Shown: positions 16,596 to 25,448 of the stretch, one piece after another
How the letters are laid out: every line of letters starts with the position of its first letter
Position numbering within the stretch: the first letter of the stretch is position 1
IMG/VR virus record: IMGVR_UViG_3300031787_010103
Span: 1-64,000 of that record
Strand: one strand, 5' to 3'
Source: a virus
DNA: 64,000 nt
The notes under the pieces: model-generated
What the model was told of the DNA's origin: nothing
Databases searched by the model: none
What the model saw: the letters and a program-made list of their open reading frames with translations, nothing else
Program-made: the position numbers and the translations under genes

Positions 16596-17527
16596 GCAAT
16601 GACATAGCCCGCATACTGACCAAGTTTGATCAACTCAACGAAGGGTTGAACCAACAACAGACTGCCGTGAAGCAGATGCCTGCACTGTTTAAAATGAAAT
16701 CACAGGGTCCTGTGTTGGGCGGAGATCCCAACCGCCCTGCGCCCAGCAAAGGTTACTATTTTGGTGGTGAGGGCGAGGAACCCACTGTGAATCGCGGTGG
16801 TTACAATAAACTACGAGATCGCACAGATTATCTTGACAAGCGTGATATCTTGTTCCGCCAGCTCACTCCTGGCATAGATCCACAAACCAGAGAAGCCATC
16901 AAAGATCGATTGGCCCAATTAGAAAAAGCTGCCGAGATGTCTGGGCTGACAGAAAACACCGAAGACAATCCCATGAGAGATGCAGTGCTTGGGCGCATCC
17001 GTCGTGGCAGATTGGATCTCATAGAAAAATATGGTCTGGACCATGTGCTGTCCGCTGTGGATGATGTCACAGACGGTGATGATGATTGGTACGAAATTGG
17101 ATCCAGTGATGTCAGCGCCTATATCAAGCGTGTGGAAGATCTCTTGCGTGATCACTATGGTAGCCGTGACGAAGTAGTTGAAAGCGCCACTACCGAAGAC
17201 GTGATCTCCACTGTTAAGAAAAAACTGGGCGACTATCTACAAGACATAGCCACGCAGATCAAGACAGATCCTGATCTCAAAGACAAAATGCCCCAGGACA
17301 TGGATCGGATCTCTCCTGTGGTCAAGACCATCACCACAGACGATGGCAAAGAAATCAAGATACACGGCAACGAAGATGACGGATTCCGCATCACTATAAA
17401 GAACAAGGCCTTGTCATCCGAATTTGACAATCTTGACGAAGCTGTGATGGCCTGCGAGATGTATTGTGCTCGCCGACGCAACATGCAAGAACAAACGTCA
17501 AACAACGACTATCTGGAAGAACGATAA
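16592..17527 (+). CDS. Unknown acidic protein in the cassette
   Basis: A 311-residue protein starting MSNDIARILTKFDQLNEG. It has a Gly/Pro-rich part (residues 45-75), a helical middle with SGLTENTEDNPMRD and a C-terminal strand-rich domain (KEIKIHGNEDDGFRITIKN). TE and NEG motifs could be prohead-protease sites. No known family. Start overlaps dps (ATGA), stop overlaps the next gene (TAATG). Confidence 0.65.
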   Translation: MSNDIARILTKFDQLNEGLNQQQTAVKQMPALFKMKSQGPVLGGDPNRPAPSKGYYFGGEGEEPTVNRGGYNKLRDRTDYLDKRDILFRQLTPGIDPQTREAIKDRLAQLEKAAEMSGLTENTEDNPMRDAVLGRIRRGRLDLIEKYGLDHVLSAVDDVTDGDDDWYEIGSSDVSAYIKRVEDLLRDHYGSRDEVVESATTEDVISTVKKKLGDYLQDIATQIKTDPDLKDKMPQDMDRISPVVKTITTDDGKEIKIHGNEDDGFRITIKNKALSSEFDNLDEAVMACEMYCARRRNMQEQTSNNDYLEER

Positions 17528-20187
17528 TGAATCTGTTTAATCTAATTGAAAATACCACAGGCGGCTACGACAATCTCCGCGCACTGTTACAGGCCGTGAG
17601 CACCCGCTCGCCAGCCGATCTCAACATAGGTGGTGAACCCATCACCCTGGACTACATGGAAGCTAACTTCCTCAACGGTATCTATCGAGCATATTTGAAA
17701 GCCGGACGCCAAGAAGAATTCATCCAGGACCTGGGCGATGCACGGCGCTTTGACATGCACATGAAGAAACTGCGCGATCTCATCGCTAAACAGAAATCCT
17801 TCCGTGGATCAGTTCCGGGTCAACGTAGTGTCACAGGCGATGTTCCTGCTGGTGTGATGGAAGGTCTGGAAGCCTTGGAAGAGATAGCCATGCAGGATCC
17901 CAACAATCCCACAGATCAAAATGCCGGCAAATTGAACTGGACTCGCATGATCCAGGACTACATGGGCAACAAACCCTACACTGAATTTGAATTTGGCACG
18001 GATCGTCCGCTCACTCTGTATCGCACACAGATCTATGCCATACTCAAAGCATTTGGCAACATGAAACCACAGCAGAAACTCAACATCATCCTCAACACCT
18101 TTGGCAACAAAGTGGCTACCGTGGAATACCTTGACAAACTGCGTGCCAAGGGCATGATGCCCAAAAAAGTGCCTGCCTATGTGGCGCCTGGCACAGAGGC
18201 TCCTGCACCGGGACAGATGAGCCTTCCGGGCATAGACATGCCTCGCATCAAAGAAGCTCAAAAAAAAAGTCCGCAAGAATTAGCTAGAGACACGGCTGTT
18301 TCGGCCAAGGTCCAACGTGCGTTCCAACTGGCCAGGGCTCGTCAACCTGCCGCTGCCTCTGACATCGAAGCCTTTGTCAAAGATGAAATAGAACGTGGCG
18401 AAGAACTAGCACAACAGGTCGGTCAGTTACAGCAAGACAATGAACAACAGAGCCAGCAGATAGCACAACTGACCAAGGCCGTGAGCCAGCAAGCCAAGGC
18501 CGAACCTGAACCAAAGCCACCTGCACCATCAGCACCTGCCGCACGGGCACCCACGGCACCTGCCAAACCAGAAAAAGAACCCACTGCCAAAGCAGAGCCC
18601 GAGGCCCTGCCCAAGGACAAAGAAGAACCCAAGACCGAACCCAAGGCCGAACCTGCACCGCAGACACAACCGGCTCCAGCCAAGGCTCGCAAGCCCAGGG
18701 CTAAACCTCGTGCCAAACCACAAAAGGCCCCCGGGGAATTGCCGCCCGTGGATACCACCATCCAGATGCCACCACAGCAGATACCCGATCAGCGACCTTC
18801 AGCGCAGATATTGCAGTTTCCTGGCGGCAAGAAAGATGAAGTAGGCGCTGCCATGCAAGGCCTGGATCTTGGTGATTTGCCACGTGCCGCGGGACAAAAC
18901 GAAAGCGTGAGAGTCACTGTGAGAGGCAATCCGTTGTTTGAAGGCAAGGATGGCACTGTGAAACAACGCATCGCCGATGACTTCTTCCTGGTAGATGTAG
19001 ATGGATTTGGATCACATGCTTTCCATGTCAGCAAATTGGTGTTTGAGATGCAAACCCGACTGGATCGCTTCAATATTGACAGACCCATGTTGCCATCCGG
19101 CGTGGCCAAGGTCCAATACGCCCGTGACAACAACATGTATGATGATGCCCGCATACAAGAAGCCTTGCCTGACAAGGCCATGGCTGTGTTGAAAAATCTA
19201 CAGCAACAGCAACAACAACCAGAACCTGCAATTGATCTCAATACACCTGCTGGTCCACGACGTGGTCGTCCTACCAATGCCCAACGAGCACAGCGCCACG
19301 AAGAGTTCTTGACTCTCCGACGTCGCATAGCATTGTTGGACGAGTTGATCCAGATGAAAGAACAGATTGATCGCTTGTTCCTCAAGGCACAGAATGTGCG
19401 TGGCGGTATCTATCCTGGCTTGCAAGCAGACATTGAGATGGAAGAACTGTATCCTGTGCCAGAAACAGATCGCCAATTCCAAGATCTCCGAGACAAATAC
19501 ACCAAAGACTTAACCGCACTGCAAAAGTTCTTGGCCATGAAGAAGGCAGTGTATCGTGAAGACGAAGATTCGATGTTGGGCGAAAGCACTGCCTTGGTGC
19601 GCTTGAAACAAGCACGTCAGGCACTGAGTCAACAAGGTGTGGCGGAAGGCACCGACGACGTCAAAAAGCGAATGTCCAAGTTGGAAGCACTGGCCTTGGC
19701 TGCAAATCGTGCCGGTGATGATGCAAAATGCAAAATGTATCAGCAAAAGATTCAATCACTCAAACAAAAATTATCTAGAGATATGTCAACAGGTGTAGCG
19801 GAAGCAGTTACAGATGTAAAGGCTGGCATGGCTGAAATATATCATCGCCTGGCTCCCAAAATAGAACGCCACCGAGACAGTTTCCTTGCCGGGCAACTGT
19901 ATGATGAGTTGGAAAACTATGCTGAACTACACGGTGCCGAAGGCGAGTTCAAAAGGATGATGGCCACGGCCAGGAACAGTGCCCACATGGAATATGATAC
20001 CAACCCGGGTGGTTTCCAAAACTGGTTCTGGTTCTTGCCATTTGAAAAACAGTTGGATGAAAAACAAGATGCTTGTTACCGCAAGGTAAAAAGTCGTTAC
20101 AAAGTATGGCCTTCGGCTTATGCATCGGGTGCCTTGGTCCAGTGCCGCAAGAAAGGTGCTGACAACTGGGGCAACAAGAAAAAATGA
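17527..20187 (+). CDS. Large modular cassette protein with coiled coil, Pro/Ala/Lys linker and two-Cys C-terminal module
   Basis: An 886-residue protein from ATG 17527 (TAATG overlap). Order: helical N domain (1-120); another globular part to about 235; a Gln-rich coiled coil (near 300-345); a 90-residue Pro/Ala/Lys/Glu linker; a small SH3-like segment near 460-500 (VRVTVRGNPLFEGKDG); helices; then modules separated by GVAEG and GVAEA. The end holds DACYRKVKSRYKVWPSAYAS and LVQCRKKG, a basic module with two Cys. The layout suits a prohead core or packaged protein cut into pieces, but this is inference. Confidence 0.7.
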   Translation: MNLFNLIENTTGGYDNLRALLQAVSTRSPADLNIGGEPITLDYMEANFLNGIYRAYLKAGRQEEFIQDLGDARRFDMHMKKLRDLIAKQKSFRGSVPGQRSVTGDVPAGVMEGLEALEEIAMQDPNNPTDQNAGKLNWTRMIQDYMGNKPYTEFEFGTDRPLTLYRTQIYAILKAFGNMKPQQKLNIILNTFGNKVATVEYLDKLRAKGMMPKKVPAYVAPGTEAPAPGQMSLPGIDMPRIKEAQKKSPQELARDTAVSAKVQRAFQLARARQPAAASDIEAFVKDEIERGEELAQQVGQLQQDNEQQSQQIAQLTKAVSQQAKAEPEPKPPAPSAPAARAPTAPAKPEKEPTAKAEPEALPKDKEEPKTEPKAEPAPQTQPAPAKARKPRAKPRAKPQKAPGELPPVDTTIQMPPQQIPDQRPSAQILQFPGGKKDEVGAAMQGLDLGDLPRAAGQNESVRVTVRGNPLFEGKDGTVKQRIADDFFLVDVDGFGSHAFHVSKLVFEMQTRLDRFNIDRPMLPSGVAKVQYARDNNMYDDARIQEALPDKAMAVLKNLQQQQQQPEPAIDLNTPAGPRRGRPTNAQRAQRHEEFLTLRRRIALLDELIQMKEQIDRLFLKAQNVRGGIYPGLQADIEMEELYPVPETDRQFQDLRDKYTKDLTALQKFLAMKKAVYREDEDSMLGESTALVRLKQARQALSQQGVAEGTDDVKKRMSKLEALALAANRAGDDAKCKMYQQKIQSLKQKLSRDMSTGVAEAVTDVKAGMAEIYHRLAPKIERHRDSFLAGQLYDELENYAELHGAEGEFKRMMATARNSAHMEYDTNPGGFQNWFWFLPFEKQLDEKQDACYRKVKSRYKVWPSAYASGALVQCRKKGADNWGNKKK

Positions 20188-20717
20188 GATATCGAGAGAT
20201 CCTTGAAGCATGCTGGACTGGTTATAGAAAAGCCGGTATGAAGCGCAAGGGTGATCGCTGGGTTCCCAACTGTGTGCCTGTGAGCGAACAGCACATGGAA
20301 GAAAATCTCCGAGACTGGTTCAAAGAGAAGTGGGTGCGATTTGGGCCCGACGGTAAGATCCGTGGTGACTGCGCCAGAGGTTCCGACTCAGAAGGCAAGC
20401 CAAAGTGCCTGCCACAGTCAAAAGCACACAGCCTAGGCAAAAAAGGTCGTGCGTCGGCAGCAGCCAAGAAGCGTAGAGAAGATCCCAATCCAGAACGCAG
20501 AGGTGCTGCCAAGAATGTGTCCACAAAGGTTCGCGAGGATGCAGTGCAAGATCTAGTGAAAGATCTAAAAAATCCACACAGTTATGATGCCATTGATCAC
20601 ATGATGCAGACCATTGCTAAAAAATCTGGAATCACTGCAAAAGAACTGCATGATCGTTTCGTGAAAAAACATGACATAACTCCAGACGAATACATCAAAC
20701 GCAAAGGCAACAAATGA
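20184..20717 (+). CDS. Basic cassette protein (DUF5872-like module)
   Basis: A 177-residue, strongly basic protein starting MRYREILEACWTGYRKAG. It contains CWTGYRKAGMKRKGDRW-VPNC, a two-Cys module, and then WVRFGPDGKIRGDCARG with KCLPQSKAHSLGKKGRAS and a Lys/Arg run, which I recognise as close to DUF5872-type phage modules. The C-terminal 50 residues are helical. Four Cys pairs and high charge suggest nucleic-acid or core binding. Overlaps both neighbours (ATGA). Confidence 0.65.
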   Translation: MRYREILEACWTGYRKAGMKRKGDRWVPNCVPVSEQHMEENLRDWFKEKWVRFGPDGKIRGDCARGSDSEGKPKCLPQSKAHSLGKKGRASAAAKKRREDPNPERRGAAKNVSTKVREDAVQDLVKDLKNPHSYDAIDHMMQTIAKKSGITAKELHDRFVKKHDITPDEYIKRKGNK

Positions 20718-21121
20718 GAAATCTAATCAACCGCATGGAAGCCATAGAACAAGGTTGTCCCCCTGCAACACAAAACATTGACCTCAACCTCAAGAACAGG
20801 AAGAAAGCCATAGATGAATATGACTATGGTCCCATGGATCCCAACGCTCCCAACGAAGAATATTGGGAAAGGATAGCCGCAGAGTGGAACATGGACGACG
20901 TCGATCAAGCCAAGTCGGCACGCTGTGGCAACTGCGCGGCCTTTGACATATCAGATGACATGCAAGATTGCATAGCCAAAGGCATCGGTGCAGAACCTGG
21001 GTCGGACCCTATGAGCACCATAGATGCAGGCACCTTGGGTTATTGCAAATTCCTCAAATTCAAATGTGCTGCCAAACGCACCTGCACCGCTTGGGTGGAA
21101 GGTGGTCCCATAACAAAATGA
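20714..21121 (+). CDS. Cys-rich protein, possible metal or Fe-S binder
   Basis: A 135-residue protein with a Cys-rich C-terminal half: ARCGNCAAFDISDDMQDC, then GYCKFLKFKCAAKRTC. The CxxC plus later single Cys spacing, together with a terminal TAWVEGGPI, resembles small iron-sulfur (HiPIP-like) proteins known from T4-like cyanophages. The N terminus MRNLINRMEA only loosely follows the cassette pattern. Metal type cannot be told from sequence. Confidence 0.65.
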   Translation: MRNLINRMEAIEQGCPPATQNIDLNLKNRKKAIDEYDYGPMDPNAPNEEYWERIAAEWNMDDVDQAKSARCGNCAAFDISDDMQDCIAKGIGAEPGSDPMSTIDAGTLGYCKFLKFKCAAKRTCTAWVEGGPITK

Positions 21122-21465
21122 GAGTGACTGACATCGTGCGCGAGACCAAAGATATTGCCAGTTTCCTAAGTGGTCAATCTCCCATGGTAACGCTGCCACC
21201 TGGTAGTGCTAGAGCCAAGATTTTCACACCACAGGATCGCCAGGCCATAGAACGTTTTGTTCCTGCGGTGCGCGACATGACCGATCATGACGCACTGGAA
21301 TCGGCCAAAGAGTTTTTAGAAACTTTCTTGAATCGCATCAAAACCGGCGAACAGTTGGACAGGACTGACCTTCGCATAGTCGGCGGACTCTATGACATCA
21401 TCCGCAAACAAACCGATCGTTATGACACGTTTATGAGGAAATACAATCTAGATGAAAGCCAGTGA
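21118..21465 (+). CDS. Small cassette protein, unknown
   Basis: A 115-residue, mainly helical protein from ATG 21118 (ATGA overlap). It begins MRVTDIVRETK, a relaxed version of the cassette N terminus with a Glu at position 9. The frame stays open further upstream, but that is shadow coding inside the previous gene. No domain recognised. Confidence 0.6.
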   Translation: MRVTDIVRETKDIASFLSGQSPMVTLPPGSARAKIFTPQDRQAIERFVPAVRDMTDHDALESAKEFLETFLNRIKTGEQLDRTDLRIVGGLYDIIRKQTDRYDTFMRKYNLDESQ

Positions 21466-21982
21466 ATTCGTTTCTGAGAAATGGAGCCGCAAATACAAAC
21501 GCTCTATCAACTGTGCCCGGCCTCGTGGTTTCAGCCAGAAAGCGCACTGTGCTGGTCGTCGAAAGACCGACGAAGCCATAGGTGCCAATTACAACACCGC
21601 TCGTAGCATCGCTCAGGACATCCATGATTATGTTCTGAACATAGGACAGACCATTAGTCTGCAAGGGTCTCGAGGTCGTCCATATGTAGAGCAACTGCAA
21701 TCAGAAATGTTGCCCATGATCGAGGAACTGCGTGCGCTTGGCTACGACTATCACCCCGAAGCCCGAGACTACATGGTGCCATTGACCATAGACAATGCTC
21801 TCGATCCCAGACTGACCGAAGAACAACTGGATGAGATACTCATGTTTAAAGGATCACCTTGCACCGTGGACTGCTCGGGTCACAGGGCAGGATACGAGTG
21901 GTGGTTCCGCAAACGCAAGACTCCCAACTCATGGAGCCCCAGTTTCAACAAGGGCGCTGCCTTGGCAGCCGCAGGTAAGTAA
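21452..21982 (+). CDS. Cassette protein with two Cys modules
   Basis: A 176-residue protein starting MKASEFVSE then K, a strong capsid-targeting-like peptide. Straight after it come KYKRSINCARPRGFSQKAHC and a basic run, then a helical middle, and a C-terminal module SPCTVDCSGHRAGYEWWFRK ending in GAALAAAGK. The outer parts are basic two-Cys modules like those closing other cassette genes. Last gene of the cassette. Confidence 0.65.
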   Translation: MKASEFVSEKWSRKYKRSINCARPRGFSQKAHCAGRRKTDEAIGANYNTARSIAQDIHDYVLNIGQTISLQGSRGRPYVEQLQSEMLPMIEELRALGYDYHPEARDYMVPLTIDNALDPRLTEEQLDEILMFKGSPCTVDCSGHRAGYEWWFRKRKTPNSWSPSFNKGAALAAAGK

Positions 21983-21986
21983 CGGT

Positions 21987-22070
21987 ATGGACTATCCTGT
22001 ATATCCCGAAGATGACGGTTCGGATCGTTGTCGTAATCCCTACAGCCCTGTGGCAAAGAACACACCTTAG
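21987..22070 (+). CDS. Possible 27-aa peptide
   Basis: ATG 21987 to TAG 22068-22070, directly after the previous stop, encoding a Pro/Asp-rich peptide. No clear ribosome binding site; listed only because it fills the gap and ends just inside the structured element that follows. Confidence 0.25.
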   Translation: MDYPVYPEDDGSDRCRNPYSPVAKNTP

Positions 22071-22134
22071 GACCGCTATGGTGCGTGGCCGGCTGCTGGC
22101 CTGACTGACGGATTCGCTACCCCTAGGTCTAAAG
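22066..22134 (+). other. tRNA-sized structured element of unknown nature
   Basis: Outer arms CTTAGGACC (22066-22074) and GGTCTAAAG (22126-22134) pair 8 of 9 with one wobble. Inside, 22087-22101 forms a 6-bp hairpin with a CTG loop. Total length 69. No convincing T or D arm was found, so it is not called a tRNA. Confidence 0.3.
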
Positions 22135-22151
22135 TGAGCATAATTATTTAG

Positions 22152-22400
22152 ATGTATAACATTGTACCATCGTCATGGCAAGGATCTGCCGATCAATGCA
22201 CGGGTGAGATGGCATGGTTAAAAGAACTTGGGTCTAATTTCTATTGTGCTCTATGGCAAGCATGGCCAAAATATGATTTACCACTTGGATACGATGGTTA
22301 CGTCATCTCGTTTCACCTCGAGTCTGGTGATTTTGCTATAGAGTGCGAAAAGGTAAACCTAAGCACATCTGATCAGGTTATTAGATATTTTAAATCTTGA
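22152..22400 (+). CDS. Hypothetical protein, 82 aa
   Basis: A small acidic protein rich in aromatic residues (MYNIVPSSWQG, LWQAWPKYDLPLGYDGY). The stop overlaps the -35 of the following promoter. No family recognised and no strong SD, so coding status rests on length and position. Confidence 0.5.
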   Translation: MYNIVPSSWQGSADQCTGEMAWLKELGSNFYCALWQAWPKYDLPLGYDGYVISFHLESGDFAIECEKVNLSTSDQVIRYFKS

Positions 22401-22425
22401 CTAAATCTGGGATATCGTGTATTAT
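22397..22425 (+). promoter_or_regulatory. Strong sigma70-like promoter
   Basis: TTGACT (22397-22402), 17 bases, TATTAT (22420-22425). It is followed by a perfect SD (AAAGGAG) and the DsbA-like gene, and probably drives the replication cluster. Confidence 0.7.
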
Positions 22426-22445
22426 ACGACAACAAAGGAGATATT

Positions 22446-22706
22446 ATGGATACCAAAACATTCAACGCCGAACAAAAAGCCAAACTCACCCAAATCATCA
22501 ATGAAGGCATGCAGGTCATGCACGAGATCGAAACGCTGACTGGCGGACTCAATGACACTGTCAAGGCCGTGGCCGAAGAAATGGAAATCAAACCCAGCAT
22601 TCTCAAAAAAGCCATCAAGGTTGCGCACAAGGCCGAGTTTGGTAAAACCCAGCAGGAGCAAGAACTGTTGGAAACGATTTTGACCACCGTGGGCAAAACT
22701 CTATAA
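22446..22706 (+). CDS. dsbA: DsbA-like double-strand DNA-binding protein (late transcription)
   Basis: An 86-residue helical protein with the layout of T4 DsbA: N-terminal helices, then DTVKAVAEEMEIKPSILKK as a helix-turn-helix-like segment, then FGKTQQEQELLETILTTV. T4 DsbA binds DNA near late promoters and enhances late transcription. Identity is judged by length and pattern, not alignment. Strong SD (AAAGGAG) 8 bases before the start, directly behind a consensus promoter. Confidence 0.65.
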   Translation: MDTKTFNAEQKAKLTQIINEGMQVMHEIETLTGGLNDTVKAVAEEMEIKPSILKKAIKVAHKAEFGKTQQEQELLETILTTVGKTL

Positions 22707-22787
22707 TTACTGTTATCGAAACAGCGCATCGCCCACGTCACGGGCATGAATCAAGGTATGAGCGAGCCATAAGTCGCCTGGAGAACA

Positions 22788-25448
22788 ATGAGTTACGTAG
22801 ACGCACTATTTGATCGTGATCACGATCGCATACATGTGGTAGAACGCCTGGATGGGCGTAGAGAATACCGAGAGTATCCTGCCACATACATTTTTTATTA
22901 CGACGATCCCCGAGGCAAGTTCCGTTCGATCTACGGCAACTCTGTTTCGAGATTTTCTACACGCAACAACAAAGAGTTCCGCAAAGAACTGCGCATCCAG
23001 TCGGGCAAGCAAATCTATGAGTCCGACATCAATCCTGTGTTCCGTTGCTTCGAAGAAAACTACAAAGGACAAGATGCTCCTCGACTGCAGACAGCATTCT
23101 TTGACATCGAAGTAGACTTCGATGCTGAGCGCGGATTTTCCAAGCCCGAGGATCCATTCAATCCTATCACTGCCATATCGGTCTATCTTGACTGGTTAGA
23201 TCAGTTGGTAACACTGGTGGTTCCGCCACGTCACATGAGCCAGGAGACTGCTCAAGAGATTGCCAGCGAGTTTGACAATACCTTGGTATTTGAACGTGAA
23301 GAGGACATGTTAAAAACATTCCTGGATCTAATAGATGATGCAGACGTGCTGTCAGGGTGGAACTCAGAAGGCTTTGATATTCCTTATGTGATCATGCGTA
23401 CCACTCGTGTATTGAGCAAAGATGACACACGAAAGATGTGCTTGTGGGGACAACTGCCCAAGCAACGCACCTTTGAACGATTCGGCGCAGAAAATCTCAC
23501 TTTCGATCTCATTGGACGTGTGCATATGGATTACATGCAACTCTACAGGAAATATACCTATGAAGAAAGACACTCCTATAGTCTGGATGCCATCCTCGAA
23601 TATGAAGGACTTGAAGGAAAAACTAAATTTGAAGGAACCCTGGACCAACTCTACAACCAAAACTTCAAAACATTCATACAGTATAACCGACAGGACGTCA
23701 ACGGTCTGGCCCAGATGGACAAAAAACTCCGGTTCCTGGATCTAGCCAACGAACTAGCCCACGCCAACACTGTGTTGCTACAGACCACCATGGGTGCTGT
23801 GGCAGTCACAGAGCAAGCAATCATCAACGAAGCCCACGAACGTGGTATGGTAGTTCCCAACAGGAAAGAGAGACTCACAGATGAAGACACGCAAGCCGCA
23901 GGTGCCTATGTTGCTTATCCCAAAAAAGGCATCCACGAATGGGTCGGTGCCATCGACATCAACTCACTGTATCCCTCGGCTATTAGAGCCCTCAACATGG
24001 CGCCAGAAACCATCGTCGGGCAACTGCGCCCCATAATGACTGACCGGTATATCCGAGACAAGCAGACTTCCGGTGCGAGCTTCGCGGCTGCCTGGGAAGG
24101 CCTGTTCGGCAGTCTTGAGTATACAGCCGTGATGGAACAACAGCGTGGCACAGAGATCACCATAGACTGGCAGGACGGTGAAGAGACCGTGCATAGTGCC
24201 GCAGAAGTGTGGAAGATGGTTTTTGACTCAAATCAGCCATGGATCCTCAGCGCCAATGGAACTATATTCACTTTTGAAACCGAAGGTGTGATTCCGGGAC
24301 TGTTGGCACGCTGGTATAGAGAGCGCAAGGAACTCCAGAATCATCTCAAACAAGCCACTAGCAAAGCCGATCAGGAATTTTGGGACAAACGACAGTTGGT
24401 CAAGAAGATCAACTTGAACAGTCTGTATGGTGCCATCCTCAACCCCGGTTGTAGATTTTTCGACAAGCGCATCGGTCAATCAACCACGCTCACGGGTCGG
24501 GCCATCGCACATCACATGGATGCCTTTGTCAACGAGTGTGTCACAGGAAAATACGATCACACAGGTGATGCTATCATCTATGGCGATACAGATTCTGTAT
24601 ATTTTTCTGCCTGGCCTGCGCTGAAACAAGAAGTGGAACAAGGACGCATGACATGGTCCAAAGAGATCTGTGTGCAACTCTATGATTCGATCGCAGAACA
24701 AGTCAACCAGAGTTTTCCAGCATTCATGGAACAGGCATTCCATTGCCCTAGAGAGATGGGCGAGATCATCCGAGGCGGTCGAGAGCTGGTGGCAGATCGC
24801 AGTTTGTTCATCACCAAGAAGCGTTATGCTGTCAACATCTACGACAAAGAAGGCAAACGCAAAGATGTTGAGGGCAAAACAGGACAGATCAAGGCCATGG
24901 GGCTAGATCTCAAGCGCAGTGACACACCCAAGATCATCCAGGACTTCCTATGGTCATTGTTGGAAAGAGTGTTGGCCGGTGCCCAACGAGATGAAATCAT
25001 AGAACGCATCAAAGAATTCAAATATGAATTCAAAGAACGCCCAGGTTGGGAGAAAGGTTCGCCCAAACGTGTGAACAATCTCACACAGTATGCCAAGAAA
25101 GAAGAACGTGAAGGCCGTGCTAACATGCCAGGTCATGTGCGAGCAGCCATGAACTGGAACTCCATGCGACGCATGAATTCAGACAACTACTCCATGCAAA
25201 TTGTGGATGGCATGAAGACCATCGTTTGCAAACTGAAATCTAATGCCCTGGGCTGGACGTCCATTGGATATCCCACAGATGAATTGCACTTGCCTGCTTG
25301 GTTCCGAGAATTGCCATTTGATGATGCAGAAATGGAAGCCACAGTAGTGGATCAAAAGATAGACAATCTGTTGTCGGTACTGGACTGGGATCTTTCATCG
25401 GCCACCGATACCACCAACACTTTCCAATCATTTTTTGACTTAGCATGA
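22788..25448 (+). CDS. 43: DNA polymerase, family B (T4 gp43-like)
   Basis: An 886-residue replicative polymerase (T4 gp43 is 898). The proofreading domain is intact: FFDIEVDFD (Exo I, near 105), SGWNSEGFDIPY (Exo II) and YNRQDV (Exo III). Polymerase motifs follow: DINSLYPSAIR (A), KKINLNSLYGAILN (B) and YGDTDSVYF (C). The C terminus ends SFFDLA, short and hydrophobic as in gp43 tails that bind the sliding clamp. Its stop overlaps the next gene. SD GGAGA precedes the ATG. Confidence 0.97.
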   Translation: MSYVDALFDRDHDRIHVVERLDGRREYREYPATYIFYYDDPRGKFRSIYGNSVSRFSTRNNKEFRKELRIQSGKQIYESDINPVFRCFEENYKGQDAPRLQTAFFDIEVDFDAERGFSKPEDPFNPITAISVYLDWLDQLVTLVVPPRHMSQETAQEIASEFDNTLVFEREEDMLKTFLDLIDDADVLSGWNSEGFDIPYVIMRTTRVLSKDDTRKMCLWGQLPKQRTFERFGAENLTFDLIGRVHMDYMQLYRKYTYEERHSYSLDAILEYEGLEGKTKFEGTLDQLYNQNFKTFIQYNRQDVNGLAQMDKKLRFLDLANELAHANTVLLQTTMGAVAVTEQAIINEAHERGMVVPNRKERLTDEDTQAAGAYVAYPKKGIHEWVGAIDINSLYPSAIRALNMAPETIVGQLRPIMTDRYIRDKQTSGASFAAAWEGLFGSLEYTAVMEQQRGTEITIDWQDGEETVHSAAEVWKMVFDSNQPWILSANGTIFTFETEGVIPGLLARWYRERKELQNHLKQATSKADQEFWDKRQLVKKINLNSLYGAILNPGCRFFDKRIGQSTTLTGRAIAHHMDAFVNECVTGKYDHTGDAIIYGDTDSVYFSAWPALKQEVEQGRMTWSKEICVQLYDSIAEQVNQSFPAFMEQAFHCPREMGEIIRGGRELVADRSLFITKKRYAVNIYDKEGKRKDVEGKTGQIKAMGLDLKRSDTPKIIQDFLWSLLERVLAGAQRDEIIERIKEFKYEFKERPGWEKGSPKRVNNLTQYAKKEEREGRANMPGHVRAAMNWNSMRRMNSDNYSMQIVDGMKTIVCKLKSNALGWTSIGYPTDELHLPAWFRELPFDDAEMEATVVDQKIDNLLSVLDWDLSSATDTTNTFQSFFDLA

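Noticed and set aside
18789-19385. 198-codon minus-strand open frame
   Set aside because: Shadow of the 886-residue protein; poly-Cys run is the complement of Gln codons.
22066-22134. Calling the structured element a tRNA
   Set aside because: Outer stem and size fit, but no D arm, T arm or anticodon loop could be drawn.
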